Positions 6,786 through 13,535 of a stretch of 31,590 nucleotides of DNA are shown here, in pieces. Positions within the stretch are counted from its first letter, which is position 1. Every line of letters begins with the position of its first letter. The DNA comes from a virus: IMG/VR virus record IMGVR_UViG_3300013006_000091, positions 1-31,590 of that record; one strand, 5' to 3'. The translations under genes were made by a program, and so were the position numbers. The notes under the pieces are model-generated. The model was given only the letters and a program-made list of their open reading frames with translations, was not told the DNA's origin and made no database searches.

Positions 6786-7248
6786 ACAGTACACAGGCAG
6801 ACTAGCAATACCCTACATAACACCATCAGGTGTAGTTGATATTAGATTCAGAGCGATAGGTAATGCTGACCCAAAGTATATGGGTATGCCAGGTGCTAAG
6901 ACCAGCATGTTCAATGCACAAGTAGTTCTTACTGCATCAGATTATATCTGTGTGACAGAGGGAGAAATAGATTGCATTACGGTTAGTGTCAAGACTAACC
7001 ATCCAGCCGTAGGTATTCCAGGGGCCAACAATTGGAAACCGTTTTACTCTAAGATATTAGATGACTTTGATACAGTAATTGTGTTAGCAGATGGTGATAC
7101 AGCGGGTATGGATTTTGGTAAGAAAGTTAGCCGAGAGTTAGGTAATGTTAATATAGTGCAGATGCCAGAAGGGCATGATGTAAACAGCATAGTAATGCTA
7201 GAGGGGGCAGAGTTTATTAATGAGCGAATCCGAAAATGCATTTCTTAA
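6622..7248 (+). CDS. Primase catalytic part: Toprim domain
   Basis: This 208-residue protein carries the Toprim catalytic signatures of DnaG-type primases: CVTEGEID at 110-117 and VLADGDTAG at 154-162, preceded by EYLATRNLSVDEAQRFHLGVV and RLAIPYITPSG, which normally follow the zinc domain in a single chain. No helicase domain follows. The GTG at 6622 has a near-perfect AAGGAGGT six bases upstream, so independent translation is possible. It overlaps the CHC2 frame by 164 bases in the +1 frame. The region around CGC AAA ACA at about 6677-6685 could also allow a +1 slip on Lys. Confidence 0.78.
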   Translation: MRLSSSHRQFLLQATHQYAKQIHLATEYLATRNLSVDEAQRFHLGVVKDALPGHEQYTGRLAIPYITPSGVVDIRFRAIGNADPKYMGMPGAKTSMFNAQVVLTASDYICVTEGEIDCITVSVKTNHPAVGIPGANNWKPFYSKILDDFDTVIVLADGDTAGMDFGKKVSRELGNVNIVQMPEGHDVNSIVMLEGAEFINERIRKCIS

Positions 7249-7531
7249 TAATGGTGAGGAAGTATGGGAGTTCATCAAAGAACATCCTAGATACATAGGC
7301 ATACCAATCTCCAACAGCAAGGGATTAGATATCCTTAATGCGTTAAGAGATGTATGGATGGCAAATAAAACAGACCCACAAAAAGCCAACAGCATGTTAA
7401 CTATGCTGGCAGCCGTGTTAGTATCGTCAGAGGCAGGCCACGGAGATGAGATTGTAGAAGAAGTATTAGTACAAGAAGCAATGATAGGCTTTGAAGAACA
7501 GGCTAGGGAGATACTTGATGAAAGACCTTAA
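7220..7531 (+). CDS. Hypothetical 103-aa phage protein
   Basis: The ATG at 7220 overlaps the Toprim gene by 29 bases. The product is acidic and helical, with HPRYIGIPISNSKGLDILNAL near the start and a very acidic segment (GDEIVEEVLVQEAMIGFEEQARE) near the end. There are no Cys residues or membrane segment. I do not recognise a family. Its stop overlaps the next start region, continuing the coupled chain. Confidence 0.68.
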   Translation: MSESENAFLNNGEEVWEFIKEHPRYIGIPISNSKGLDILNALRDVWMANKTDPQKANSMLTMLAAVLVSSEAGHGDEIVEEVLVQEAMIGFEEQAREILDERP

Positions 7532-7808
7532 TAATTTTGAAGATATATTAAATGAACTACGTATTATTATGGTGCGTAAGCATCAAGACTACGGCCCGTT
7601 TAACATAGCCAATGCTCCAGGTGGTGCAATGAATGGACTACTTGTGCGTATGCATGACAAAATGGCACGATTAGAAAACCTTTACTACAAAAGTAGCGAC
7701 ACGCCCAACTATGAAAGTATTGAAGATACCTTTATTGACCTAGCAAACTATGCAATAATCGGACTATTGGTACAAAGGCGACAATGGGAAGGCGTAGCAG
7801 AGGGATAA
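7518..7808 (+). CDS. DUF1599-like (nucleotide modification associated) protein
   Basis: I chose the ATG at 7518, seven bases after AGGGAG, over an in-frame start at 7491 that lies deep in the previous gene. The 96-residue all-helical product carries KHQDYG, LVRMHDKMARLENL and ESIEDTFIDLANYAIIGL. These are the acidic and basic helix motifs of the DUF1599 family, which resembles MazG-type NTP pyrophosphatases. It could act on nucleotide pools or modified nucleotides during phage replication. No base-modification enzymes are visible in the window. The family call is good and the biochemical role is uncertain. Confidence 0.68.
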   Translation: MKDLNNFEDILNELRIIMVRKHQDYGPFNIANAPGGAMNGLLVRMHDKMARLENLYYKSSDTPNYESIEDTFIDLANYAIIGLLVQRRQWEGVAEG

Positions 7809-7809
7809 C

Positions 7810-8457
7810 GTGGACTACTTAGAAGAGTATGAGCAGATGGTTGTGGCTATTGCTGCCGAATACCAGCGCAAATACCCTATGACTGACCAGCAAGACATAC
7901 AGCAGGTGCTGTGGATATGGTTCGTTAGTCACCCAGTTAAGTATAAAGAGTGGTCAGCACTGCCAAGAAAAGACAAGGACAAACTCATAGCCAAGTCTCT
8001 TCGCAATAAAGCAATTACTTATTGTGAACGCGAAAAGGCACGGACGGTTGGCTATGAGTTGCTTGACCTCTACTACTACGATGCATCTGTTATTGAAGCG
8101 TTCTTACCATCAATCATTGCTGAGTCGTATGAGATTCCAACTAAAATTAAAGACCTTAACTTTAAGTTTAATAAGTCAGAGGCTGCCAATGATGGGAACA
8201 ATTGGCTAGTACTTAGGTCTGATATTGCAGCAGCATATTATAAACTTTCAGAAGCAAAACAGTTTATTCTTAAAGTTAGGTTCACAGTGGACAATGTCGA
8301 TTGGAGTGAGACAGCCAAAGAGTTAGACACAACACCAGATGGTGCACGAATGAAGGTCCAAAGAACTATTGCATCTCTAATTAGAAATTTGGGCGGATGG
8401 AAGCCACAGCCTGATGATGATTTAGTAGAGGCAGATGATGAACAACGAGGAGAATGA
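7810..8457 (+). CDS. Sigma-factor-like protein with C-terminal HTH
   Basis: The GTG at 7810 begins a 215-residue protein. Residues 27-39 (DQQDIQQVLWIWF) look like the end of a sigma region 2 helix, and residues 55-80 are basic and helical. Residues 164-190 (DWSETAKELDTTPDGARMKVQRTIASL) look like a region 4 helix-turn-helix. The tail is acidic. This arrangement matches sigma-70-like proteins seen in actinophages, which could redirect host RNA polymerase to phage promoters. A simple HTH regulator is the alternative. It lies next to WhiB and two zinc-ribbon genes, a cluster suggesting transcriptional control. Confidence 0.6.
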   Translation: MDYLEEYEQMVVAIAAEYQRKYPMTDQQDIQQVLWIWFVSHPVKYKEWSALPRKDKDKLIAKSLRNKAITYCEREKARTVGYELLDLYYYDASVIEAFLPSIIAESYEIPTKIKDLNFKFNKSEAANDGNNWLVLRSDIAAAYYKLSEAKQFILKVRFTVDNVDWSETAKELDTTPDGARMKVQRTIASLIRNLGGWKPQPDDDLVEADDEQRGE

Positions 8458-8683
8458 TGTCGTTAAAGAAATCAGAGAGTTACTACATCCAACGGATTAC
8501 TCACACGCTATGGACTTGCGAGGAAAATCTATTGGAGATGTTTGCATATGTGGAGGGGATGTATTTCATGCGCTTGTTGCATTTGAACAAGGTGAAATAT
8601 GCTTTTATTTCCTTGATGGAGAGTGCGTTAACTGTGGGTCTATGGTCACACTCCCTCACCCAACAGGTCAGGAGTTTGACTAA
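8435..8683 (+). CDS. Zinc-ribbon protein, 82 aa
   Basis: The ATG at 8435 overlaps the end of the sigma-like gene. The 82-residue product has two Cys pairs, DVCICGGD and GECVNCGS, separated by a beta segment (FHALVAFEQGEICFYFLD), the layout of a single zinc ribbon. I recall similar short ribbons with a YFLD-type core in actinophages. A second frame from 8454 with a nearby GAGGAG reads through this region but lacks the Cys pattern and is rejected. A nucleic-acid or RNA-polymerase contact is plausible. Confidence 0.7.
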   Translation: MMNNEENDVVKEIRELLHPTDYSHAMDLRGKSIGDVCICGGDVFHALVAFEQGEICFYFLDGECVNCGSMVTLPHPTGQEFD

Positions 8684-8844
8684 TGCCACTGTTTGATTTT
8701 AAATGTAATTGTTGTTCAGATGTAATTGAAGTAACCGAAAATATACCGCCAGCCTGCTCAACTTGTGGTGAAACTATGCAGCGTATATGGTCAGTACCAG
8801 CGGTCAAGTTTAATGGCTCAGGCTTCTACTCAACAGGAGGATAA
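8683..8844 (+). CDS. FmdB-like zinc-ribbon microprotein, 53 aa
   Basis: The ATG at 8683 shares a base with the preceding TAA. The 53-residue product starts MPLFDFKCNCC and has a second pair STCGE, then ends with SVPAVKFNGSGFYSTGG. This is the pattern of the FmdB family of putative regulatory zinc ribbons, including the PxVxFxGSGFY ending. Its molecular role is unsettled. AGGAGG at its 3' end serves the adjacent WhiB gene, so the two are likely translated together. Confidence 0.7.
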   Translation: MPLFDFKCNCCSDVIEVTENIPPACSTCGETMQRIWSVPAVKFNGSGFYSTGG

Positions 8845-9111
8845 ATGGAATACCCAGACTGGCAAGGTGAACCTAACTGCAGAAGTGTAGATTCAGAGGA
8901 GTTCTTTGTACCAGATGGTAGTTCTACATATAGAGATGTTAATATGCTTAAGAAAATCTGTAACAACTGTGAAGTAAAACAACAGTGTTTAGATTACTCA
9001 CTTAAGAATGGTGTATTTGGATACTGGGGTGGAACAACAGAGTTCCAACGCAGGGTACTAAGAAAGAGATTAAAAATTACGGTCAAGCCACTATACTTAG
9101 GATACCCATGA
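8845..9111 (+). CDS. WhiB-family iron-sulphur transcription regulator
   Basis: This 88-residue protein has all the WhiB (Wbl) hallmarks. Four Cys residues for a 4Fe-4S cluster are at 12, 39, 42 and 48 (the middle pair as CNNC), and EEFFVPDG precedes them. The turn GYWGGTTEFQRR at 59-70 corresponds to the G(V/I)WGG motif and is followed by a basic tail (RKRLKITVK) for DNA contact. Wbl proteins occur in actinobacteria and their phages and bind the principal sigma factor. Here it may alter host or late phage transcription. ATG 8845 follows AGGAGG directly after the FmdB-like gene. Its stop overlaps the next ATG. Confidence 0.88.
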   Translation: MEYPDWQGEPNCRSVDSEEFFVPDGSSTYRDVNMLKKICNNCEVKQQCLDYSLKNGVFGYWGGTTEFQRRVLRKRLKITVKPLYLGYP

Positions 9112-9482
9112 GCAAACTATCAGACTTTGATTTAGACTTAGCCGTTGGCCAAGCAGGAGAAGGATTAGTAGAACAACTCCTAACAGGTGGTAGTACAGTA
9201 GAAGTTAAGACAGATTTACAATGGAAAGATACTGGCAATCTATACATAGAAACAGTTTGCTGGTCACATAACAATGAGAATTGGTATCTATCAGGATTGT
9301 CCAGCACTAAGGCTGCATACTGGGCATTTGTGTTGGAGGGGGCAACCTTGATAGTGCCAACGGAGGTATTAAAACAAGCAGTAACGGTTCGGGGAAGAGC
9401 CATTACTTGCAACATACCTCCGAACCCTAGTAAGGGCTACCTTATTAAGGTTGAAGACATACTTTCTGCTCTGCAGAAATAG
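9108..9482 (+). CDS. PD-(D/E)XK-like endonuclease
   Basis: This 124-residue protein begins with an acidic DFDLDLAVGQAGEG segment, followed by VEVKTDLQWKDTGNLYIET. The Glu in the GEG segment, then EVK, a following Asp and the distal Glu, fits a compact PD-(D/E)XK nuclease core like those of phage restriction-like endonucleases. The remainder is beta-rich and contains a second Trp cluster. The ATG overlaps the WhiB stop. The gene ends immediately before the terminator at 9489-9523, so it closes the plus-strand transcription unit. The catalytic residue assignment is tentative. Confidence 0.6.
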   Translation: MSKLSDFDLDLAVGQAGEGLVEQLLTGGSTVEVKTDLQWKDTGNLYIETVCWSHNNENWYLSGLSSTKAAYWAFVLEGATLIVPTEVLKQAVTVRGRAITCNIPPNPSKGYLIKVEDILSALQK

Positions 9483-9488
9483 AAAAAA

Positions 9489-9523
9489 CCCCCCGCGCTG
9501 GTAGGGGAAACCAGAACGGGGGG
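9489..9523. terminator. Bidirectional intrinsic terminator between convergent blocks
   Basis: CCCCCC (9489-9494) pairs with GGGGGG (9518-9523), and an inner stem pairs CTGGT (9498-9502) with ACCAG (9510-9514). On the plus strand only TTT follows; on the minus strand the hairpin is followed by six T residues (complement of 9483-9488). It should stop minus-strand late transcripts best and also help end the plus-strand unit that finishes at 9482. Confidence 0.85.
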
Positions 9524-9537
9524 TTTACTGTCTCTAT

Positions 9538-9553
9538 GGGGCTGCTAGGCCCC
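9538..9553. other. Second short hairpin behind the terminator
   Basis: GGGG (9538-9541) pairs with CCCC (9550-9553), with an adjoining C-G pair (9542, 9549), and is followed by TTAAAT. It sits between the main terminator and the end of the last late gene. It may be a backup terminator for plus-strand transcripts or protect the 3' end of the late mRNA. Confidence 0.4.
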
Positions 9554-9564
9554 TTAAATAGGTA

Positions 9565-9750
9565 CTACTTTGAACCGCGACCAAACTCTGGGGCAGAGTT
9601 ATCTAGCCACTTGAGTAGTGGACCAGCAAAGCCAGCCACTCCAGCCATTGCTAGTGTTTTAAGGTCCGTCTCACCAGCAAGGTAAAGTGCAATAGCAGAT
9701 GCTGCTGCTGCACGAAACCAAGTAAGTGATAGTTGTTTGAATTGCTCCAT
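9565..9750 (-). CDS. Putative holin-like small membrane protein
   Basis: This 61-residue protein has two moderately hydrophobic Ala/Leu-rich stretches. One is at about residues 12-26 (FRAAAASAIALYLAG) and the other at 31-47 (TLAMAGVAGFAGPLLKW). The C-terminus is charged (EFGRGSK). The start follows TAGGAGG with good spacing. It is the last gene of the late unit, directly after the M15-type endolysin, so a holin that opens the membrane is likely from context. The family is not named with certainty. Confidence 0.6.
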   Translation of the reverse strand: MEQFKQLSLTWFRAAAASAIALYLAGETDLKTLAMAGVAGFAGPLLKWLDNSAPEFGRGSK

Positions 9751-9768
9751 TTGTATCCTCCTAGGGGA

Positions 9769-10272
9769 TTAGGATTTTGTACTGTGCAATTTGCAGCAAG
9801 TACAAACTTGTTTTGTATATGCTTTCTTAGCAGGTACTGGTGTTACTTTAGCAATAACTTGACTAATAATTTTAGGTTGGTTCATCCACCAAAACCATGG
9901 AGAAGTATCGGTACCCATAGTGGACTCAATAGAAATATGTAGATGCTTATTATGAGGATTACTCCCAGTGTACCGTCTGGTTCCTTGCTTAGCCTTTTCT
10001 TTAGACCATATCTTGCCTTGAAAGATAAGATACTTAACTCGCTTATCTTCTTTAAGGTGTTCAAAAATTTCAACACAATCAATTCCATTCCTTGGGTCGT
10101 GCGTTAGGTCAACTGCAAGTCCAGTATTGTGGTCGCTAGTTGGACTCTGTTTCAGATGAGCGTTCGACGGCAGAAGTCCATCGCTGGCTTTCATACGCAA
10201 TGGCGAAATCGCTGTGGCTTGTCGAAGGACAGCAATAGCGGCAGGTGTGGCTCTCTTGACTACAGACTTCAT
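9769..10272 (-). CDS. M15-like peptidase, probable endolysin
   Basis: This 167-residue protein carries the metallopeptidase signature of VanY/DacB-like and M15-type wall peptidases. SDHNTGLAVDL has His48 and Asp55, and HNKHLHIS has His110 and His112. It should cut peptide stems or cross-links in the peptidoglycan. The C-terminus has an odd Cys-rich end (VCTCCKLH at 156-163), a possible metal site outside the usual fold. The ATG overlaps the stop of the 68-aa membrane gene (ATGA). With its membrane-protein neighbours it makes a lysis cassette, distinct from the lytic transglycosylase at 257-670. Confidence 0.75.
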   Translation of the reverse strand: MKSVVKRATPAAIAVLRQATAISPLRMKASDGLLPSNAHLKQSPTSDHNTGLAVDLTHDPRNGIDCVEIFEHLKEDKRVKYLIFQGKIWSKEKAKQGTRRYTGSNPHNKHLHISIESTMGTDTSPWFWWMNQPKIISQVIAKVTPVPAKKAYTKQVCTCCKLHSTKS

Positions 10273-10475
10273 TCATTTCTCCCCTTGTGTAACATCATTT
10301 GATATAAGATTTCTACTTTTTCTTCTAGTCTTGTAACAGAATCTTTGAGGCTTGAGCCAGAATTTGGTTTAAGTTCATTGAGATAATGTTTAACTAGCCA
10401 GCGCACCGCTGCGACAAAGCCACCTATAATTGTCATTACAGCAACAGCAACGGTTGCATAGTCTTGTGCTTGCAT
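10269..10475 (-). CDS. Small membrane protein with coiled-coil tail, holin-like
   Basis: This 68-residue protein has one hydrophobic segment at about residues 8-25 (TVAVAVMTIIGGFVAAVRW), then a basic stretch and a charged coiled coil (KDSVTRLEEKVEILYQMM). This topology resembles small holin or anti-holin partners and DUF2746-like actinophage proteins. It starts at a TAATG junction with the 673-aa tail gene and overlaps the endolysin gene by four bases, so it is made together with the lysis proteins. Confidence 0.6.
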   Translation of the reverse strand: MQAQDYATVAVAVMTIIGGFVAAVRWLVKHYLNELKPNSGSSLKDSVTRLEEKVEILYQMMLHKGRNE

Positions 10476-12496
10476 TACACAGTCCTTATCGTGATATCAA
10501 TGATGCCACCATAACCATTAAAGCCACGGTCAGGTGGAGTCAAACGAGTGAATGAGATTTGTTCAATGAGTGCCTGACGTGACTCACCCGTAGTTAAGTC
10601 CTGCCATGTAACAACATCACCGTTTTGTTCAACAGATTCTAGTTGTGTGATTCTGTCAAATGCTCGTCCGTCATATCCCGTTAACACATTATACTTATCT
10701 GTCTCTACATCATAACAATAGACAGGAAACTTTATAATTCTTTGACGTGGTGTAGCAATGTAAGCCTTTGCCTGATAGCCCTGCATGATGGGACCTTTAC
10801 TTGAGTCAGTACCATCACGGAATAAAAGAAACTTGTAGGCTAAATACTCCTGTGCTTCCTGTGGGTTAGATGTAGTTACCTCAACTGGTGGTACTGATGA
10901 GTCATAAGATACGACATCATATTCTGTGCCATCGGCAGTAACTGTTTCTAGGGTCATAGACCCAAACTCATAATTTCCACGTGCAATAAGACGCTTAAAG
11001 TTTTTAGGTTCTAATGTATTGTATCTAATATATCCAGTAGTTAAATAGCCATCAGTTACTAATTCTGTGGCTGACTCTAAATAGATTGCACCATTTGTAA
11101 CATTGTATGCTGTAGTAAACGCAAGTCTATTAGTTGTACCAAGAAATGCTACACCTGTTGTGTAATGTTCTGTTGTTTGTTCAATCTGTAAGTCGTTTGC
11201 ATAAGCAAAACGCAATGGTTCTATTTCTGTTCCTAAATCAAGGCGGATAAGTCCGCCATCTAAAGCACCTATACCTGATGCTGACCAAACAAATCTATCT
11301 CTGCCAGCAAAGTCATAGACTGGTTGTATTGTTTCTACAATCAAAGGGCCATAGTTAATAGAACCATCTTGGTCAGAGACGGTTGCAACTCGAATACCTT
11401 TATTAGTTCCAATCATCATGTAACCTAGGTAGTAGTATAACTTTTCTACAATTTCACCAGCAGGTAATTCTGCTGCAACAACAGCAGATGTAAGGGTAGG
11501 CATTACACCAGCAGTAGATAGTGTGTACTTTTGAATAGTAGAATAAATACCAGAATGTCCAGCAGTATAAATAGCAGGACCAGATGCAGCCACAGATGTA
11601 TAGTGATAGTTAGTGTTAGGATTTGTGTATACTGGGCTTGGAAGTGCAGCAGCATTAGTTGCTAATTCATACACTGCATTATTTACACAAAGAACTATAC
11701 GGTCTTTAACAAACTCCATGGTTGCATATTGAATTTCTATGCTGCCGCTTTGGAACATTTGAGTAACGTCACCAGTAGCAGATGGATTAGATGAACCAGT
11801 AGTTGAGTCTCCAGTTAATGGCTTCTTAAACATAGTAAGGCGTTGATTACCACCTACTGTTTTATTAGTTACCCAGTAAGCATTAACACCATCATCACAA
11901 ATAGCAAATACCTTACGGTCAGTACCAGCAGTGTAGTCAATAAACTTTGTGACAGTGCCTGCTGTTGAAATTTTCTCTACATCAAACTCATCATGTAATA
12001 ATACCCCATTAGTACTAGACCATTGAATAGAACGTACATGTTGATTAACATGCTGATGGTCTGTTCCTACAATCGCACCAGTAGTTGAGTGTGTATTAAC
12101 TACACTTTTAAGTAAAGTTACTTCTCCCTGCTCAAATACATTTACTCCTTGGCTATCTGCAAAACGAAAGTGTCCAGGTGTATTGGCTGCGCTTTGAGAT
12201 GGGTCAAAGAATGTTATGCCATCTCCGCCATGAAAGGACATTTGACTACGAATCCACCAGCCAGTAAGTGATTGCTCGCCTGGCTCTGTTTGATTATCAA
12301 ACTGTTCCTTACGGAAAGGTGCAGTTTGGCGGATGTATGGACGAGCGTCGCTAATAGCGTAGATAAACGGCATACCACCAACAGCAACGTCATAGGCTAC
12401 GTCTGTGTTTTGCCAGATAGCAGAGGTGGCAACGACACCAACATCGACAGCAATGGCTCTCGTTGCACGACCTTCGGTAATATCACGATTAGCCAC
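10475..12496 (-). CDS. 673-aa tail protein with beta-rich or propeller-like body
   Basis: The GTG at 12496 follows AGGAG. The N-terminus reads ATRAIAVDVGVV and contains a block of aromatic and basic residues (PYIRQTAPFRKEQFDNQ) plus SLTGWWIRSQMSFHGG. The remaining 500 residues are beta-rich with repeating Gly, Thr and Asp turns, as in a beta-propeller or nozzle-like tail subunit. It may be the tail tip or nozzle at the distal tail. The last 80 residues contain VYCYDVETDKYNVL, and the end is beta-rich. It follows the glycosyltransferase and precedes lysis genes. A precise homologue is not recognised. Confidence 0.6.
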   Translation of the reverse strand: MANRDITEGRATRAIAVDVGVVATSAIWQNTDVAYDVAVGGMPFIYAISDARPYIRQTAPFRKEQFDNQTEPGEQSLTGWWIRSQMSFHGGDGITFFDPSQSAANTPGHFRFADSQGVNVFEQGEVTLLKSVVNTHSTTGAIVGTDHQHVNQHVRSIQWSSTNGVLLHDEFDVEKISTAGTVTKFIDYTAGTDRKVFAICDDGVNAYWVTNKTVGGNQRLTMFKKPLTGDSTTGSSNPSATGDVTQMFQSGSIEIQYATMEFVKDRIVLCVNNAVYELATNAAALPSPVYTNPNTNYHYTSVAASGPAIYTAGHSGIYSTIQKYTLSTAGVMPTLTSAVVAAELPAGEIVEKLYYYLGYMMIGTNKGIRVATVSDQDGSINYGPLIVETIQPVYDFAGRDRFVWSASGIGALDGGLIRLDLGTEIEPLRFAYANDLQIEQTTEHYTTGVAFLGTTNRLAFTTAYNVTNGAIYLESATELVTDGYLTTGYIRYNTLEPKNFKRLIARGNYEFGSMTLETVTADGTEYDVVSYDSSVPPVEVTTSNPQEAQEYLAYKFLLFRDGTDSSKGPIMQGYQAKAYIATPRQRIIKFPVYCYDVETDKYNVLTGYDGRAFDRITQLESVEQNGDVVTWQDLTTGESRQALIEQISFTRLTPPDRGFNGYGGIIDITIRTV

Positions 12497-12504
12497 TTAG
12501 ACTC

Positions 12505-13227
12505 CTAGCCTTGTTGTTCGTTAAGTTTATTCTTTAAATGTTCGTGTGCCCAGTACAGTGCGTAGTATCCATAGTCAAGGCTAAAGCGTTTAATATGTTT
12601 TACTAATGCACCAGTGTGTGCATGTAATGGGATTCCTGCTGCTTGCATCTTACGGAAGAAAACAATATCTTCACCTACATATCTATCACCAACGTTTTCT
12701 TGTTCAGCAAACATTGACTGGTCTGGGAACTTCTTGCGCATAAGTGCAATAATTGACTTGTGCATAAGCACAAAACCAAAGCCTGCACTATCTACTTTAA
12801 TAAGTTCATTATCTGGTAGTGGATGTACATGCTGGATACTAAACTCATCTACATCATAGAACAATGCTGGGTATGGCTTAGCCAATGTGCCCTCATTTTC
12901 TTTAGAGATAAAGTATGTTCCACTAACTACTGGTCGGTTAATCTTGTCAGCAGTATCCCAGAGTTTAGTAACTACTTCCATGTTAACTACAATGTCTGAG
13001 TCAATCCATAAAAGCCAGTCAGTTTTAATGTGGTCAGCCCAGTAGTCAAACAAAACTTGACGTTGTCTGCCAATTTGATTACCTTGTACTCGCATACTGT
13101 GAGTTAATTCAATGCCGTTGTTAGCACATTGTAGCGCTACACTAACAACACCTTCTGTAAACTTACCATCAGTGTTACCGTTGTCACACCAGCCAATTGC
13201 TAGTGTTCCCTTGTTTACTTTTGCCAT
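12505..13227 (-). CDS. GT-A fold glycosyltransferase
   Basis: I placed the start at the ATG of 13227, which has AAGGGGA upstream; an earlier in-frame ATG at 13266 lacks a ribosome site. The 240-residue enzyme has the GT-A features GWCDNGNTDGKF near the start, the metal-binding WIDSDIVV with DSD at 76-78, SAGFGFVLMHK at 147-156, and GEDIVFFRKMQAAG at 185-198, a common acceptor-side motif. It likely adds sugars to a phage protein or a host surface glycan. It lies between the adhesin genes and the distal tail protein, so virion glycosylation is a possibility. Confidence 0.8.
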   Translation of the reverse strand: MAKVNKGTLAIGWCDNGNTDGKFTEGVVSVALQCANNGIELTHSMRVQGNQIGRQRQVLFDYWADHIKTDWLLWIDSDIVVNMEVVTKLWDTADKINRPVVSGTYFISKENEGTLAKPYPALFYDVDEFSIQHVHPLPDNELIKVDSAGFGFVLMHKSIIALMRKKFPDQSMFAEQENVGDRYVGEDIVFFRKMQAAGIPLHAHTGALVKHIKRFSLDYGYYALYWAHEHLKNKLNEQQG

Positions 13228-13281
13228 GTTAGTCCCCTTAAATGTTAGTGAGCAGTTTGTATCCATACTCAGGGATAATCT

Positions 13282-13524
13282 TTATTCGTTTATCGGTTCT
13301 TCAATTACTGGTTCAATATCTTCAAAGTAAGCAATAAGTTCTTCTTCGGTTGCTTCAACCCAAGAAGTTCCATTCCATTTGCTACCAATAGCAATTGTTC
13401 CAGTTTCTTCTGTTTCTTGAACAAAAGTACCTGGCTCAAGAATTGCAGCAGCACTTTCATAAGAATCAAAAATCAATCTATTGCCAATACGTTCTTTATA
13501 AATTGTACAAATTATTACAGTCAT
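13282..13524 (-). CDS. 80-aa tail-region protein
   Basis: This 80-residue protein lies directly after the glycine-rich adhesin and has AAAGGAG before its ATG. It has a KWNGTSWVEATEEEL block typical of small tail fibre-associated or chaperone-like proteins (a Trp-rich short beta segment), and an acidic C-terminus (DIEPVIEEPINE). A tail fibre assembly factor is a guess from location. No known family is certain. Confidence 0.55.
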   Translation of the reverse strand: MTVIICTIYKERIGNRLIFDSYESAAAILEPGTFVQETEETGTIAIGSKWNGTSWVEATEEELIAYFEDIEPVIEEPINE

Positions 13525-13535
13525 ATTTTTCTCCT

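Noticed and set aside
8454-8696. 80-residue frame starting just after GAGGAG
   Set aside because: It overlaps the zinc-ribbon gene at 8435-8683, which has two clean Cys pairs and fits the gene chain. This frame has no recognisable motif and would also overlap the FmdB-like gene.
13228-13266. Glycosyltransferase start at ATG 13266
   Set aside because: No ribosome site precedes it and the first 13 residues do not fit the fold; the ATG at 13227 has AAGGGGA.
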